NCBI RefSeq assembly: GCF_002157355.1
Contig: NZ_LYMK01000023.1
Location: 1-64,000, forward strand
Direction: 5' to 3'
Origin: Variovorax sp. JS1663
Lineage (GTDB): Bacteria > Pseudomonadota > Gammaproteobacteria > Burkholderiales > Burkholderiaceae_C
Length of the DNA: 64,000 bases
In this document: piece after piece, positions 32,641-41,642 of the stretch
Layout: every line of letters starts with the position of its first letter
How positions within the stretch are numbered: the first letter of the stretch is position 1
The notes under the pieces: generated by a model
Told to the model about the DNA's origin: nothing
What the model saw: only the letters and a program-made list of their open reading frames with translations
Databases searched by the model: none
Made by a program: the position numbers and the translations under genes

Positions 32641-33518
32641 AGGCAGGCGAAGCAGTGCGGCACCCGCCCCGAGGCGGGAAGCCCCTCGACGAGGAACAGT
32701 CCGCCGTCGTGCGGCGCGTGGCCTTCGAGGCGGGCGCTGCGGGAGATCGAGGTCAGGTACAGCGCGTCCAGCCGCGGGCCGCCGAAGCACAGGCTGGTCG
32801 GATAGGTAGCGGGCACTTCCACCAGGCGCTCCAGCGATCCGTCGGGCGCGAAGCGCGCCAGTCGTCCGGCGCGGGTGAGCACGGTCCAGAAGAAGCCCTG
32901 CGCATCGACCGTGGCGCCGTCCGGGCCGGAGTCGAAGCGCCGGGTGTCCACGAACAGGCGCTTGTTGGCCAGGGGCCCGCGCGGGTCGTAGTCGTAGGCC
33001 CAGATCGTGCGCTCCAGGCTGTCGGCCAGGTACAGCGTGCGGCCGTCGGGGCTGAAGCAGGGCCCGTTGGCGAAGCCGATGTCGTCGGCCAACTGCTCCA
33101 CCCGCCCGTCGGGGCGCAGCCGGTACAGGCCGCCCAGGATGCGCTCGCCGGGCCGGCGCTCCATGTGCATGGTGCCGGCGAGGAAGTTGCCCGCCGGGTC
33201 GCATTTGCCGTCGTTGAAGCGCACGCGCGGGTGGTCCACGGGGATGGTGGCCAGGATCTCCAGCGCCCGGGAAGCGAAGTCGTAGCGCGCGAAGCTGTTG
33301 CGCAGCGCGACCACGACGGCCGCGCTGCGGCAGGGCGCGATGGCGCCCACCGGCGCGGGCAGGCCGTGGCGCTCCAGCGCGCCGGTCTCCGGCCACAGGC
33401 GCCAGAGCGTGCCGGCCAGCGCGTCGATCCAGTTCAGGGCCTGCGCGTCGGCGTCCCAGCAAGGGCTTTCGCCCAGCTGGTCCCTGGTTTCGCCGATCCT
33501 GCGGATTGCCACCTGCAT
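32637..33518 (-). CDS. SMP-30/gluconolactonase/LRE family lactonase
   Basis: 293 residues, six-bladed propeller. LGESPCWDADAQALNWIDALAG holds the metal-binding Glu, RVRFNDGKCDPAGNFLAGTMHM the Asn/Asp ligands, and IGFANGPCFSPDGRTLYLADS and DGATVDAQGFFWTVL the others. Family members open lactones of sugars or other organic acids with a divalent metal. Faces a Bug gene divergently across 140 bp, which suggests uptake and lactone opening of related substrates. Confidence 0.9.
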   Translation of the reverse strand: MQVAIRRIGETRDQLGESPCWDADAQALNWIDALAGTLWRLWPETGALERHGLPAPVGAIAPCRSAAVVVALRNSFARYDFASRALEILATIPVDHPRVRFNDGKCDPAGNFLAGTMHMERRPGERILGGLYRLRPDGRVEQLADDIGFANGPCFSPDGRTLYLADSLERTIWAYDYDPRGPLANKRLFVDTRRFDSGPDGATVDAQGFFWTVLTRAGRLARFAPDGSLERLVEVPATYPTSLCFGGPRLDALYLTSISRSARLEGHAPHDGGLFLVEGLPASGRVPHCFACL

Positions 33519-33658
33519 GGCCGCAGTGTCGGCGGGCGCGCGGGTGCCGCCGCGCCGCGGCCTGCAAAGCAGCTTTTCAATCCCTGCAGTCCCGGCGCGG
33601 CGGGCCCCCTCTAGACTGATTTCGCGCGTCCGCTTCCGGACCGGAACAAGGAGACAAC

Positions 33659-34615
33659 GTGAGCTACCGCAACATCATCGGCGGCCTGGTGCTGGGCGCG
33701 TTCGCCCTCGGCTCGGCCGTCGCACAGCAGGTCACCCGCATCGTCGTGCCCTTCGCCGCCGGCGGCGGCACCGACCAGTACTGCCGCATCCTGGCCCAGG
33801 AGCTGAACAAGCACGGGATGAACGTCATCATCGAGAACAAGCCCGGCGCCAGCGGCATCCTCGCGGCCGACTACGTGGCGCGCGCCAAGCCCGACGGGCA
33901 GACGGTGCTGGTCTCCTCGCTCGGCACGCTGGCGAACAACAGCGTGCTCTACGAGAAGCTGCCCTACGACCCGGTGAAGGGCTTCGCCTCCGTCACGCAG
34001 ATCGCCTACCAGCCCGCCATCGTGGTCGGTCGCACCGACCTGCCCTACAAGAACATCCAGGAGATGGTCGCCTGGGCCAAGGCGAACCCCGGCAAGATCA
34101 ACCGCGGTTCGCCCGGCGCGGCGATCCTCACCAACCTGGCCCCGATGAGCTTCGAGAAGTCGCAGGGCTTCAGCACCACCCACATTCCGTTCAACGGCGA
34201 TGCGCCCGCGCTGCAGGCCCTGCTGGGCAGCCAGATCGACATCCATGGCACCTCGATCACCGGCGCGCTGCCCTACATCAAGGCCGGCAAGCTGCGCGTG
34301 CTGGGCGTCATGGACGGCAAGCGCCTGCCGCAGGTGCCCGAGGCGCCGACCTTCAAGGAGCAGGGCTTCGACATGGAAGCCACGCTGTGGTATTCGCTCT
34401 CGGTGCCCGCCGGCACGCCGCGGCCCGCAATCGAGAAGCTCAACAAGGCAGTGAACCAGGTGATCGCCGATCCCGACTTCGTGGCCCGCGCCCGCGCGAT
34501 CGGCATGGAGCCGCGCGGCGGCCAGCCGGAGGACCTGGACCGCTTCATCAAGACCGAATCAGAGCGCTGGCTCCCGGTGCTCCAGAGCCTGAACCTGCCG
34601 AAGCAGGCGCATTGA
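33659..34615 (+). CDS. Bug/TctC-family periplasmic solute-binding protein
   Basis: 318 residues from GTG 33659, with AAGGAG five bases upstream. The signal peptide ends at GSAVAQQ, and mature motifs are VTRIVVPFAAGGGTDQYCRI and IENKPGASGILAADYV. The ending ESERWLPVLQSLNLPKQAH is closely matched by a Bug fragment at 35907-35993. Followed 13 bp later by a CaiB-type CoA-transferase gene, a frequent pairing in Burkholderiales for uptake and CoA activation of an organic acid. Confidence 0.92.
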   Translation: MSYRNIIGGLVLGAFALGSAVAQQVTRIVVPFAAGGGTDQYCRILAQELNKHGMNVIIENKPGASGILAADYVARAKPDGQTVLVSSLGTLANNSVLYEKLPYDPVKGFASVTQIAYQPAIVVGRTDLPYKNIQEMVAWAKANPGKINRGSPGAAILTNLAPMSFEKSQGFSTTHIPFNGDAPALQALLGSQIDIHGTSITGALPYIKAGKLRVLGVMDGKRLPQVPEAPTFKEQGFDMEATLWYSLSVPAGTPRPAIEKLNKAVNQVIADPDFVARARAIGMEPRGGQPEDLDRFIKTESERWLPVLQSLNLPKQAH

Positions 34616-34628
34616 ACGCAGGACGCCG

Positions 34629-35834
34629 ATGACCTCCCTGTCCCAGCCGCTCGCCGGCATTCGCGTCCTGGACCTTTCCCGCGTCATGGCCGGGCCGCTG
34701 TGCGCCATGGCGCTGGCCGACCTCGGCGCCGACGTCATCAAGGTGGAGCACCCCGAGCGGGGCGACGACACGCGCGACTGGGGCCAGCGCATCGGCAAGA
34801 CCAACACCTCCTACTTCAACAGCTGCAACCGCAACAAGCGCTCGATCTGCGTCGATCTGCAGGACCCGGAAGGCCGCGACCTCGTGCGCGAGCTGGCCGC
34901 GCGCTGCGACGTCGTGATCCAGAACTTCAAGTACGGCGGCGCTCAGAAGATGGGCCTGGGCTACGAGGATCTGCGGAAGGTCCATCCCGGCATCGTCTAC
35001 TGCTCGATCTCGGGCTACTCCGTGCTCGGGCCGGAGAAGTCGCGTCCCGGCTATGACCTCGTCATCCAGGGCGAGACCGGGCTGATGGCCATGAACGGCG
35101 AGGAAGGCCAGGGCCCGTTGAAGTTCGGCGTGGCGGCCGTCGACATGTTCACCGGCATGTATGCCGCGCAGGCCATCCTCGCGGTGCTGTACCAGCGCAC
35201 CCGCACCGGCGAGGGGCGCCACATCCAGATGTCGCTGTACGACAGCGGCATGATGATCACCTCCTACTACGGCCTCACCGCCTGGCTGAACAAGCGCGAC
35301 CCCGCCAAGTTCGGCAACTCGCATCCGTCGATCGTGCCTTACGGCGTGTTCGACGCCGCGGACGGACCGGTCGTGATCGCGGTGGGCAACAACGGCCAGT
35401 TCAGGAAGTTCTGCGAGGAAGTCATCTTCTGCCCCGGGTTGCCCCGCGACCCGCGCTTCGAGAAGAACACCGAACGCGCGAAGAACCGCGCCGAGCTCCT
35501 GCCCATCCTGCTGGCCGAGATCCGGCGGCATGCGAGGGCGGATCTTCTCGCGCGCATGAACGGCGCGGGCATCCCGTGCGGCGAGGTGCTGGGCCTGTAC
35601 GACGCCCTGCAGTCCGAGCGGACACGGCAGGCGCAGGTGTGGCATGCCTTCGAGGATGCGGAGGCGGGGCCACAGGGCGTCCATGCGCCGCCCTACGTCA
35701 TTGACGGCGAACGGGCCGATGTGCGCCGCCATCCGCCGCATCTGGGCGAACACACCACGGAAGTGCTGTGCGAGCTGCTGGACCTGCCGCGCGCGCAACT
35801 CGAGGCGCTCGGCAGGAAGAGCGTCATCCGCTAG
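34629..35834 (+). CDS. CaiB/BaiF-family CoA-transferase
   Basis: 401 residues, type III CoA-transferase. LAGIRVLDLSRVMAGPLCAMALADLGADVIKVEHPERGDDTR is the hallmark N-terminus, and FGVAAVDMFTGMYAAQAILAVL carries the catalytic Asp (VD of AAVDMFTG). It moves CoA between acids, probably charging the acid bound by the preceding Bug protein. It ends against the repeat copy 2 and a Bug relic on the other strand. Confidence 0.92.
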   Translation: MTSLSQPLAGIRVLDLSRVMAGPLCAMALADLGADVIKVEHPERGDDTRDWGQRIGKTNTSYFNSCNRNKRSICVDLQDPEGRDLVRELAARCDVVIQNFKYGGAQKMGLGYEDLRKVHPGIVYCSISGYSVLGPEKSRPGYDLVIQGETGLMAMNGEEGQGPLKFGVAAVDMFTGMYAAQAILAVLYQRTRTGEGRHIQMSLYDSGMMITSYYGLTAWLNKRDPAKFGNSHPSIVPYGVFDAADGPVVIAVGNNGQFRKFCEEVIFCPGLPRDPRFEKNTERAKNRAELLPILLAEIRRHARADLLARMNGAGIPCGEVLGLYDALQSERTRQAQVWHAFEDAEAGPQGVHAPPYVIDGERADVRRHPPHLGEHTTEVLCELLDLPRAQLEALGRKSVIR

Positions 35835-35847
35835 ACGAACCGGCCGT

Positions 35848-35905
35848 TCGGGGCACCCGCGGAACCGGCCTTGCCGGGCAGCAGGTTGCGCCCACGGCGA
35901 GGGGC
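35848..35905. repeat. Comamonadaceae-type GC-rich intergenic repeat, copy 2 (degenerate)
   Basis: TCGGGG, then ACCCGCGGAACCGGCCTTGCC, then GGGCAGCAGGTTGCGCCC follow the same order as copy 1 at 28241, with an intact CCGGC-CTT-GCCGG-like hairpin and weaker 3' part. It lies after the CoA-transferase stop and may act as a boundary or terminator. Confidence 0.5.
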
Positions 35906-35906
35906 G

Positions 35907-35993
35907 TCACTGGGCCTGCTTGGGCAGGTCCAGGCGCTGCAGCAGCGGGACCCAGCGCTCGGTTTCCGACCGCACGTAGCGGGCCGCGGCGCT
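35907..35993 (-). pseudogene. C-terminal relic of a Bug-family gene
   Basis: Directly after the TAG of the HD-domain gene, in the same frame, 28 codons read SAAARYVRSETERWVPLLQR then LDLPKQAQ and a TGA. The ending is nearly that of the intact Bug protein encoded at 33659 (ESERWLPVLQSLNLPKQAH). No start codon or upstream Bug sequence remains, so this is the tail of a lost receptor gene, probably removed by deletion with its 3' end left behind. Confidence 0.75.
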
Positions 35994-36638
35994 CTAGCCA
36001 TGCCACTTCGACGCATGGATGACGCTGCACATGTCGACCCGGCGGAAATGGGGGTCCTTGTGCGCCAGGACGTCGTCGTTGAAGGTCCCGAAGGTGCTGT
36101 CGGGGCGGTGCTTCATGCCCTGGTAGAAGGCGTCGATGATGCCGTGCTTGAAGTCGGCTTCGCGGGGAAAGGCGGCGACGACGGCCTCGCGCTGCGCGTC
36201 GGTGAACTGGTCGTAGCCGCGGCCGGCCACATCCATGCCGGCCCCCGCCTGCACCAGTGCGATCTCCGGCCGCATGAACTGCGGGATGCCGGGTGTCGTG
36301 TGGAGCGCGACGGCGTTCCAGACCGTCTCGATGTCTTTCTCGGAGATGCCGTGCCCCCGAAGAAAATCGCGCGCGGCATTCGCACCGTCCACCTCGAAGC
36401 GCAGCTGGCTGTGTTCGTAGCGCGCGGTGAGACCGACGTCGTGGAACATCGAAGCCACATAGAGCAGCTCGGGGTCGAATGCCAGGCCCGTCCGGTGCCC
36501 GGTCAGGGCGCCCCAGCAATAGACCCGCGCCGAGTGGTGGAAGAGCAGATCGCTCTCGGTGTCGCGAATGAGCTGGGTCAGCACGCGCGCGAGTCGGCTG
36601 TCGGGGATACGCACCCCTGATATGTCCTTGAGCATCAT
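35994..36638 (-). CDS. HD-domain phosphohydrolase-fold protein, cyanamide-hydratase-like
   Basis: 214 residues from ATG 36638 (GGAG six bases upstream; the TTG at 36650 overlaps that site). LLFHHSARVYCWGAL, VASMFHDVGLTARYEHS and WNAVALHTTPGI hold the HD-fold ligands (His, His-Asp, His). The closest pattern I recognise is the small HD proteins related to cyanamide hydratase; that substrate is only suggested. It follows a nitroreductase gene by 20 bp on the same strand, so the two may treat a nitrogenous compound. Confidence 0.8.
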   Translation of the reverse strand: MMLKDISGVRIPDSRLARVLTQLIRDTESDLLFHHSARVYCWGALTGHRTGLAFDPELLYVASMFHDVGLTARYEHSQLRFEVDGANAARDFLRGHGISEKDIETVWNAVALHTTPGIPQFMRPEIALVQAGAGMDVAGRGYDQFTDAQREAVVAAFPREADFKHGIIDAFYQGMKHRPDSTFGTFNDDVLAHKDPHFRRVDMCSVIHASKWHG

Positions 36639-36658
36639 GGTTTTCTCCAACGGCCGGC

Positions 36659-37378
36659 TCAGGCCGGAAAGCCCAGGAGCCGCGCAAAGTCGTGCATGCG
36701 CTCCCTGGGCATGCTGGCCTGGTTCACCGGGGCCTCGAAGTCGCCGTAGCCCATCGACATGCCGAAGGCGGTGATCTCCTCCGGCGGCATCTGCAGATGG
36801 GCTGCGATCTGCGCATGGAACGGCGCGAAGGCGACCTGCGGGCAGGTGTCGATGCCACGCGCCTTGGCGGCGATCATCACGTTCTGCGCGAACAGGCCGA
36901 GGTCGATCCAGCTGTGCGGCCTCAACCGGCGGTCGATGCTGAAGATGAGCCCCACCGGGGCGCCGAAGAACGAATAGTTGCGTTCGGTCTGCCGCGTGCG
37001 CGCCTCGGTGTCGCCGCGATCGATCCCCAGGGAGCCGTAGTACCTGCCCCCGAAGTCGAGCAGCCGCGCACGGAACACGTCCGGCAAGGGTTCGGGGAAG
37101 TGGGTCGGCGCCGGCGCGGTCCCGGCGCGGGACGCGGCGACCAGGGCCTCGGTCAGTTCATCCTTCACCCCGCCGCTGACCACGTACACCCGCCAGGGCT
37201 GGATGTTGGCGCCGCTCGGCGCGGCCGCTGCGTCCTTCAGGATCTCTTCCACGATCTCGCGACGCAGGGGCTGTGGCTTGAACGCGCGAACGGCCCGGCG
37301 CGAACGAACGACCGAGGACACGCAGTGCGCGATGGCCTCCTGGGACCATTCGGTGGGTGTCTGGGTTTCGGCAATCAT
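36659..37378 (-). CDS. Nitroreductase family protein
   Basis: 239 residues. SSVVRSRRAVRAFKPQPLRREIVEEILKDAAAAPSGANIQPWRVYVV is the FMN-binding N-terminus, and WIDLGLFAQNVMIAAKARGIDTCPQVAF and AFGMSMGYGD the C-terminal part. It would use FMN and NAD(P)H to reduce nitro groups, quinones or other acceptors as a dimer. Operon with the downstream HD-domain gene. Confidence 0.9.
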   Translation of the reverse strand: MIAETQTPTEWSQEAIAHCVSSVVRSRRAVRAFKPQPLRREIVEEILKDAAAAPSGANIQPWRVYVVSGGVKDELTEALVAASRAGTAPAPTHFPEPLPDVFRARLLDFGGRYYGSLGIDRGDTEARTRQTERNYSFFGAPVGLIFSIDRRLRPHSWIDLGLFAQNVMIAAKARGIDTCPQVAFAPFHAQIAAHLQMPPEEITAFGMSMGYGDFEAPVNQASMPRERMHDFARLLGFPA

Positions 37379-37506
37379 GGTCCGGGTCTTCTGCGGAAGT
37401 GTCGGACGCGATGATGGACGAAGGCCGATCCGGATGGAATGGATGTCTCTGCAAGGGCGTCATGCAGATCATTCAACTCCCGACGTGCGGCATGCGCCGC
37501 ACTGCC

Positions 37507-38511
37507 TCAGTCCACCACGATGCGCCGATCGCGGATCAGGCCCGAGAGCAGCGCGCTCTCCTGCGCGATCGTCTTGCGGAACGCCGCCGCGTCCTGCACC
37601 ACCGCATCGGCGCCCAGGTCCGCGAAGCGCTGCTTCACGTCCGGCATCGCCATCGCCTTCGCGATCTCGCCGCCGATGCGCGTGACGATCTCCTTCGGCG
37701 TGCCGGCCGGCGCGAACACGCCGAACCAGTTGCCCAGCTCCACGCCGGGGATGCCCAGCTCCGTCAGCGTCGGCGCGTCCGGGAAGAAGGGCGAGCGCTT
37801 CGCGCCGGTCACCGCCAGCAGCTTGGCGCGGCCTTCGCGGATGTGCTGGAAGCCGGTGGCCGGGTCGAAGTAGTAGTCGATCTGCCCGGCCAGGACGTCC
37901 TGCAGCGCGGGCGCGGCGCCGCGGTAGGGCACGTGCACCGCGTCGATGCCGGCCTGCTGCTTGAAGAGCTCGCCCACCAGGTGCATCTGCGTGCCGGGGC
38001 CGCCCGAGCCGTAGCTGAGCTTGCCGGGGCTGGCCTTGGCCATCTGCACCAGGTCCTTGGCGGTCCTGGCGGGCAGGTCCTTCTTCGCGACCAGGTAGAG
38101 CTGCGCGTGGCCCAGGCTGACCACCGGCTGCAGGTCCTTCTCGGGGTTGAGCGCGGGCTTGAAGAGATGCGGGTTCGCGGTCTGCACCGAGATCGGCGCG
38201 ACCATCAGCGTGTAGCCGTCGGCGGGGGCCTTGATGACTTCGCTCACCCCGAGGTTGCCGCTCGCGCCGGGCTTGTTGTCGACGATCACCGCCTGCCCCA
38301 GGGCCTTCTGCAGCGGCGCCGAGACCACGCGGGCCATCACGTCGGTGGTGCCGCCGGCCGGGAAGCCGACGACGAGGCGGATCGGCTTGGTCGGCCAGTT
38401 GGATGGCTGCTGGGCGATGGCGGCGGGGCCGATCGCGCCGAGCAGGCAGGCGGCCGCGGCGGCCTTGGCGATGTTGCGGCGCGTGAGGGCGCGGGTGGTC
38501 GAAGTCTTCAT
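37507..38511 (-). CDS. Bug/TctC-family periplasmic solute-binding protein
   Basis: 334 residues from ATG 38511 (GGAG seven bases upstream). The signal region LTRRNIAKAAAAACLLGAIG has a TRRNIAK stretch resembling a Tat motif, unlike the other Bug proteins here. Mature motifs are WPTKPIRLVVGFPAGGTTD and DNKPGASGNLGVSE. Last gene of the operon SDR, FAD dehydrogenase, NIPSNAP, Bug controlled from the AraC side. Confidence 0.92.
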   Translation of the reverse strand: MKTSTTRALTRRNIAKAAAAACLLGAIGPAAIAQQPSNWPTKPIRLVVGFPAGGTTDVMARVVSAPLQKALGQAVIVDNKPGASGNLGVSEVIKAPADGYTLMVAPISVQTANPHLFKPALNPEKDLQPVVSLGHAQLYLVAKKDLPARTAKDLVQMAKASPGKLSYGSGGPGTQMHLVGELFKQQAGIDAVHVPYRGAAPALQDVLAGQIDYYFDPATGFQHIREGRAKLLAVTGAKRSPFFPDAPTLTELGIPGVELGNWFGVFAPAGTPKEIVTRIGGEIAKAMAMPDVKQRFADLGADAVVQDAAAFRKTIAQESALLSGLIRDRRIVVD

Positions 38512-38561
38512 GGTCTGTCTCCGGTTGTCGTGATCGTGAATCGAATGAGGGGGAGCGCCGC

Positions 38562-38903
38562 TCAGGCCTGCATGTGCTTCGGCACGCTCCGCAGCCCGAC
38601 GGCGCGCAGCAGGCGCGTCTCTTGCGCCACGATCAGGTGCTCCGATGCGGCGAGGTACCGCGCGAAGTCCGGGTGCGCGTCGCGCGCGCGGCAGCGCTCT
38701 TCGTAGTCGGCCAGGCTCTGGTAGGCCCACAGGTGCACGAACTGGTTGAGCGGCCCGACCTGGCTGGTGTGGAAGCCGAGCGGATGCCCCAGCGTCTGCA
38801 GCAGGATCGGCATCGCCATGCGGTCGAAGACCTCGATGAACTCGTTCATCCTGCGCAGCCGGATCGTGTAGATGCGGTGGTCGACGAGGGGCCTAGGCGG
38901 CAT
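38562..38903 (-). CDS. NIPSNAP family protein
   Basis: 113 residues from ATG 38903, which lies inside the end of the FAD gene and has AGGAGG six bases upstream. VDHRIYTIRLRRMNEFIEVFDRMAMPILLQTLGHPLGFHTSQVG is the NIPSNAP dimeric alpha-beta-barrel pattern. These small proteins accompany catabolic oxidoreductases, with role unknown. Overlaps the upstream gene by 11 bp, so translation is probably coupled. Confidence 0.85.
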   Translation of the reverse strand: MPPRPLVDHRIYTIRLRRMNEFIEVFDRMAMPILLQTLGHPLGFHTSQVGPLNQFVHLWAYQSLADYEERCRARDAHPDFARYLAASEHLIVAQETRLLRAVGLRSVPKHMQA

Positions 38904-40647
38904 GGCGCACCTCCTGCGTGGCCGGCTTCTCGACGGCACCGGCGATGAAGCGCCCGGTGATGTAGCCGAAGGTCATGTTGGGCCCCAGCGTGATGCCGGC
39001 GCCGGGGTAGTTGCCGCCCATGATGCTGGCGCGGTCGTTGCCCACGGCGTAGAGGCCGGCCACGACGCTGCCGTCGTCGCGCAGCACCTGCCCGACCGCG
39101 TCGGTGCGCAGGCCGTCGAAGGTGCCCAGGTCGCCCATCACCACCTTGACCGCGTAGTACGGGCCCTGGCCGATGGGCGCGACGCAGGGGTTGGGCCGGT
39201 TGTCGGGGTCGGCGAGGTAGCGGTTGAACGATGTCGTGCCGCGGCCGAACTGCGCATCCACGCCCTGCGCGGCGCCCACGTTGTACGCGCGCACGGTGGC
39301 CTCGAGCGCATCGGCATCGATGCCGGCCGCACGGGCCAGCTCGGCCAGGGTGCGGCCCTTGAAGAGATAGCCTTTGCGGATCAACCCGCCCAGCGGCATC
39401 GGCGCGGGCTTGGCATAGCCCAGGCCGTACTTGCCGATGGTGGCCTGGTCGCACACCAGCCACATCGCGGTCTCGCGCTGGCCGCGGCAGGCTTCGATCA
39501 TCGCGGCGCCCACGTCGTGGTACGAGTTCGACTCGTTGGTGAAGCGCCGGCCGTTCTTCAGCACGCCGATGATGCCGGGCTTGTAGCGGTCCAGCAGGTG
39601 CGGAAACACGCCGAAGCGGCCGTTGCGGAGCGGCACGCGCGAGACCGGCATCCAGGCCGCCGCGCCCTCGCCCGGAAAGCGGATGTCCACCTTGCCGCCG
39701 ATGCGCTCGGCGAGCTTCAGGCCATCGCCGGTGTTGCCGGTGGGCACGGGCGAGAGGTGCTCGCCGCCGCGCCGCAGGTGCGGGTAGGTCTTGGCGATGC
39801 GTTCCACGTCGTGCGGGTAGCCGCCGCAGGCCAGCACCACGCCGCGCCGTGCGGCGATGCGCATGTCGTGCGTCTTGCCGCGCACGAGTGCGCCCGCGAC
39901 CTTGCCGCCGCGCAGCAGCAGTTCGCGCGCCGCGGCCTCGGTGTGGATCGGGATGCCCAGGTCGAAGCAGCTCTTCGCCAGCCGCGCCGCGAGCGCGTTG
40001 CCGCTGGTGACCTGCACGCCGCGGCGGTACAGCAGCAGGTCCTTGAAGTGGCTGGCGAGGCGCCGCGCCACGTAGGCGGCCGATGCGATCGACTTCGTCG
40101 CGTTGAAGAAGTGCTTCAGGTCGGCGTTCGAGGAGTTGAACATCATGCCGACGAAGGTGATGGTCGAAAGCGGCGGGCGCAGCCGGCGGATCTCGGCGCC
40201 GAGGCCGCGCGCGTTGTAGGGCGCGGCGAGGATGGAGCGGCCGATGTCCACGCCGCCCGCGGCGTCGGGGTGGTAGTCGGGGTACATCGTCGGCACGAAC
40301 TGCACCTCGGTCTCGCGCTCGAACCATTCCACCATCTCCGGTGCATGGGCGAGGAAGGCGCCAACCGCGGCCTCGTCGAAAAAGGGGCCGGTCTGGCCGC
40401 GCATGTAGGTCATCGCGGCCTCGCGCGAGTCCTGCGCGTTGTTCGCGCGGCCGTGCGCATTGCCGGGAATCCACAGCACGCCGCCGGAGTAGGCGGTGGT
40501 GCCGCCGAAGAAGGGCTCCTTCTCGACCACGACCACGTCGAGGCCGTGCTTCTTCGCGACGATGGCGGTCGAGAGGCCGCCGGAGCCGGAGCCGACGACC
40601 AGCAGGTCGCAGGTGATGTCGCGGGGCGCGGATGTGTTCTGCGTCAT
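38893..40647 (-). CDS. FAD-dependent oxidoreductase, 3-ketosteroid dehydrogenase/fumarate reductase-like
   Basis: 584 residues. ITCDLLVVGSGSGGLSTAIVAKKHGLDVVVVEKEPFFGGTTAYSGG is the Rossmann FAD site (residues about 11-56), and the ending GGNYPGAGITLGPNMTFGYITGRFIAG is typical of the 3-ketosteroid delta-1-dehydrogenase and related enone reductase branch. It probably introduces or reduces a C=C next to a ketone in a cyclic substrate. Operon with SDR upstream and NIPSNAP and Bug genes downstream. Confidence 0.88.
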   Translation of the reverse strand: MTQNTSAPRDITCDLLVVGSGSGGLSTAIVAKKHGLDVVVVEKEPFFGGTTAYSGGVLWIPGNAHGRANNAQDSREAAMTYMRGQTGPFFDEAAVGAFLAHAPEMVEWFERETEVQFVPTMYPDYHPDAAGGVDIGRSILAAPYNARGLGAEIRRLRPPLSTITFVGMMFNSSNADLKHFFNATKSIASAAYVARRLASHFKDLLLYRRGVQVTSGNALAARLAKSCFDLGIPIHTEAAARELLLRGGKVAGALVRGKTHDMRIAARRGVVLACGGYPHDVERIAKTYPHLRRGGEHLSPVPTGNTGDGLKLAERIGGKVDIRFPGEGAAAWMPVSRVPLRNGRFGVFPHLLDRYKPGIIGVLKNGRRFTNESNSYHDVGAAMIEACRGQRETAMWLVCDQATIGKYGLGYAKPAPMPLGGLIRKGYLFKGRTLAELARAAGIDADALEATVRAYNVGAAQGVDAQFGRGTTSFNRYLADPDNRPNPCVAPIGQGPYYAVKVVMGDLGTFDGLRTDAVGQVLRDDGSVVAGLYAVGNDRASIMGGNYPGAGITLGPNMTFGYITGRFIAGAVEKPATQEVRHAA

Positions 40648-40672
40648 GGTGTGTCTCCTGGGTGTGCGTGGA

Positions 40673-41536
40673 TCAGGCGGCCGCCTTCACGCCGTCGTTG
40701 AAGCCGGGCCGCGGCACCATGTCCATCAACATGCAGCCCAGGCCGCCGTCGACCAGCAGCTCGGCGCCGTTGAGGTAGGCCGAGCGCTCGCTGGCCAGGA
40801 ACAACGCCGGGTTCGCGATGTCGACCGGCTCGCCCACGCGGCCGCTTGCGGTGACCGCGGCGCGCCGGGCCTCGAAGCCCGGTTCCTCGTAGAAGGCGGC
40901 CGAGAGCGCGGTGCGGATCATCCCGGGGCAGATCGCATTGCTGCGCACGCCGCGCGGCCCCCATTCGGCCGCGAGCTGCCGCGACAGCAGCAGCACCGCT
41001 GCCTTGCTCGGGCTGTAGGCGCCGCTCTTCGTCTGCGGATGCAGCGCCGAGACCGAGGCCACGTGGACGATGCTGCCGCGGCCCTGCGCGAGCATGTCGC
41101 GGCCGAATTCGCGCGAGCACAGCAGGTAGCCGGTGAGGTTGACCGCGAGCGCCGCGTTCCAGTCGGCCAGCGGCACCGATTCCAGGCTGCCGGGCTTGAG
41201 CATCCCCGCGTTGTTGACCAGCACCGACACGGGCCCGAGTTCCGCGCGAACCGTCGCGGCGGCGGCCTGCACCGCGGCTTCGTCGGCGATGTCGCATTCG
41301 ATCGCGAACGCACGGCCCGCATCCCCGAGCCGCTGCGCCACGCGGCGTGCCGCTTCGATGTCGCGGTCGAGCAGCGCGACCTGCGCGCCGGCGTCCACCA
41401 GGCCTTCGGCCACTGCCGCGCCGATGCCGCTGCCCGCGCCGCTGACGACGCAGACGCGGCCTTCCAGGCCCAACCATCCCCTGTCGGGCGGCCCGGACGA
41501 TTCGCTTGCGCGGGCCATGCTCGGTGCGCTGTTCAT
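40673..41536 (-). CDS. SDR-family oxidoreductase
   Basis: 287 residues from ATG 41536. VCVVSGAGSGIGAAVAEGL, VLVNNAGM, and the catalytic VASVSALHPQTKSGAYSPSKAAV (Ser, Tyr-x3-Lys) are complete; VDGGLG near the end is usual. A hydroxyl/keto converting enzyme acting with the FAD dehydrogenase downstream by 25 bp. First gene of the operon, divergent from the AraC regulator. Confidence 0.9.
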   Translation of the reverse strand: MNSAPSMARASESSGPPDRGWLGLEGRVCVVSGAGSGIGAAVAEGLVDAGAQVALLDRDIEAARRVAQRLGDAGRAFAIECDIADEAAVQAAAATVRAELGPVSVLVNNAGMLKPGSLESVPLADWNAALAVNLTGYLLCSREFGRDMLAQGRGSIVHVASVSALHPQTKSGAYSPSKAAVLLLSRQLAAEWGPRGVRSNAICPGMIRTALSAAFYEEPGFEARRAAVTASGRVGEPVDIANPALFLASERSAYLNGAELLVDGGLGCMLMDMVPRPGFNDGVKAAA

Positions 41537-41642
41537 GCTGCCTTGTCTCCTGCTTTCGATTGCGTTCCAGTAGTGGGAAGCATCGGCGAGAGGGCCTTTT
41601 CCTTCAATCGACAAAGCCGGCGAAGGACCGGACAATTCGTGC

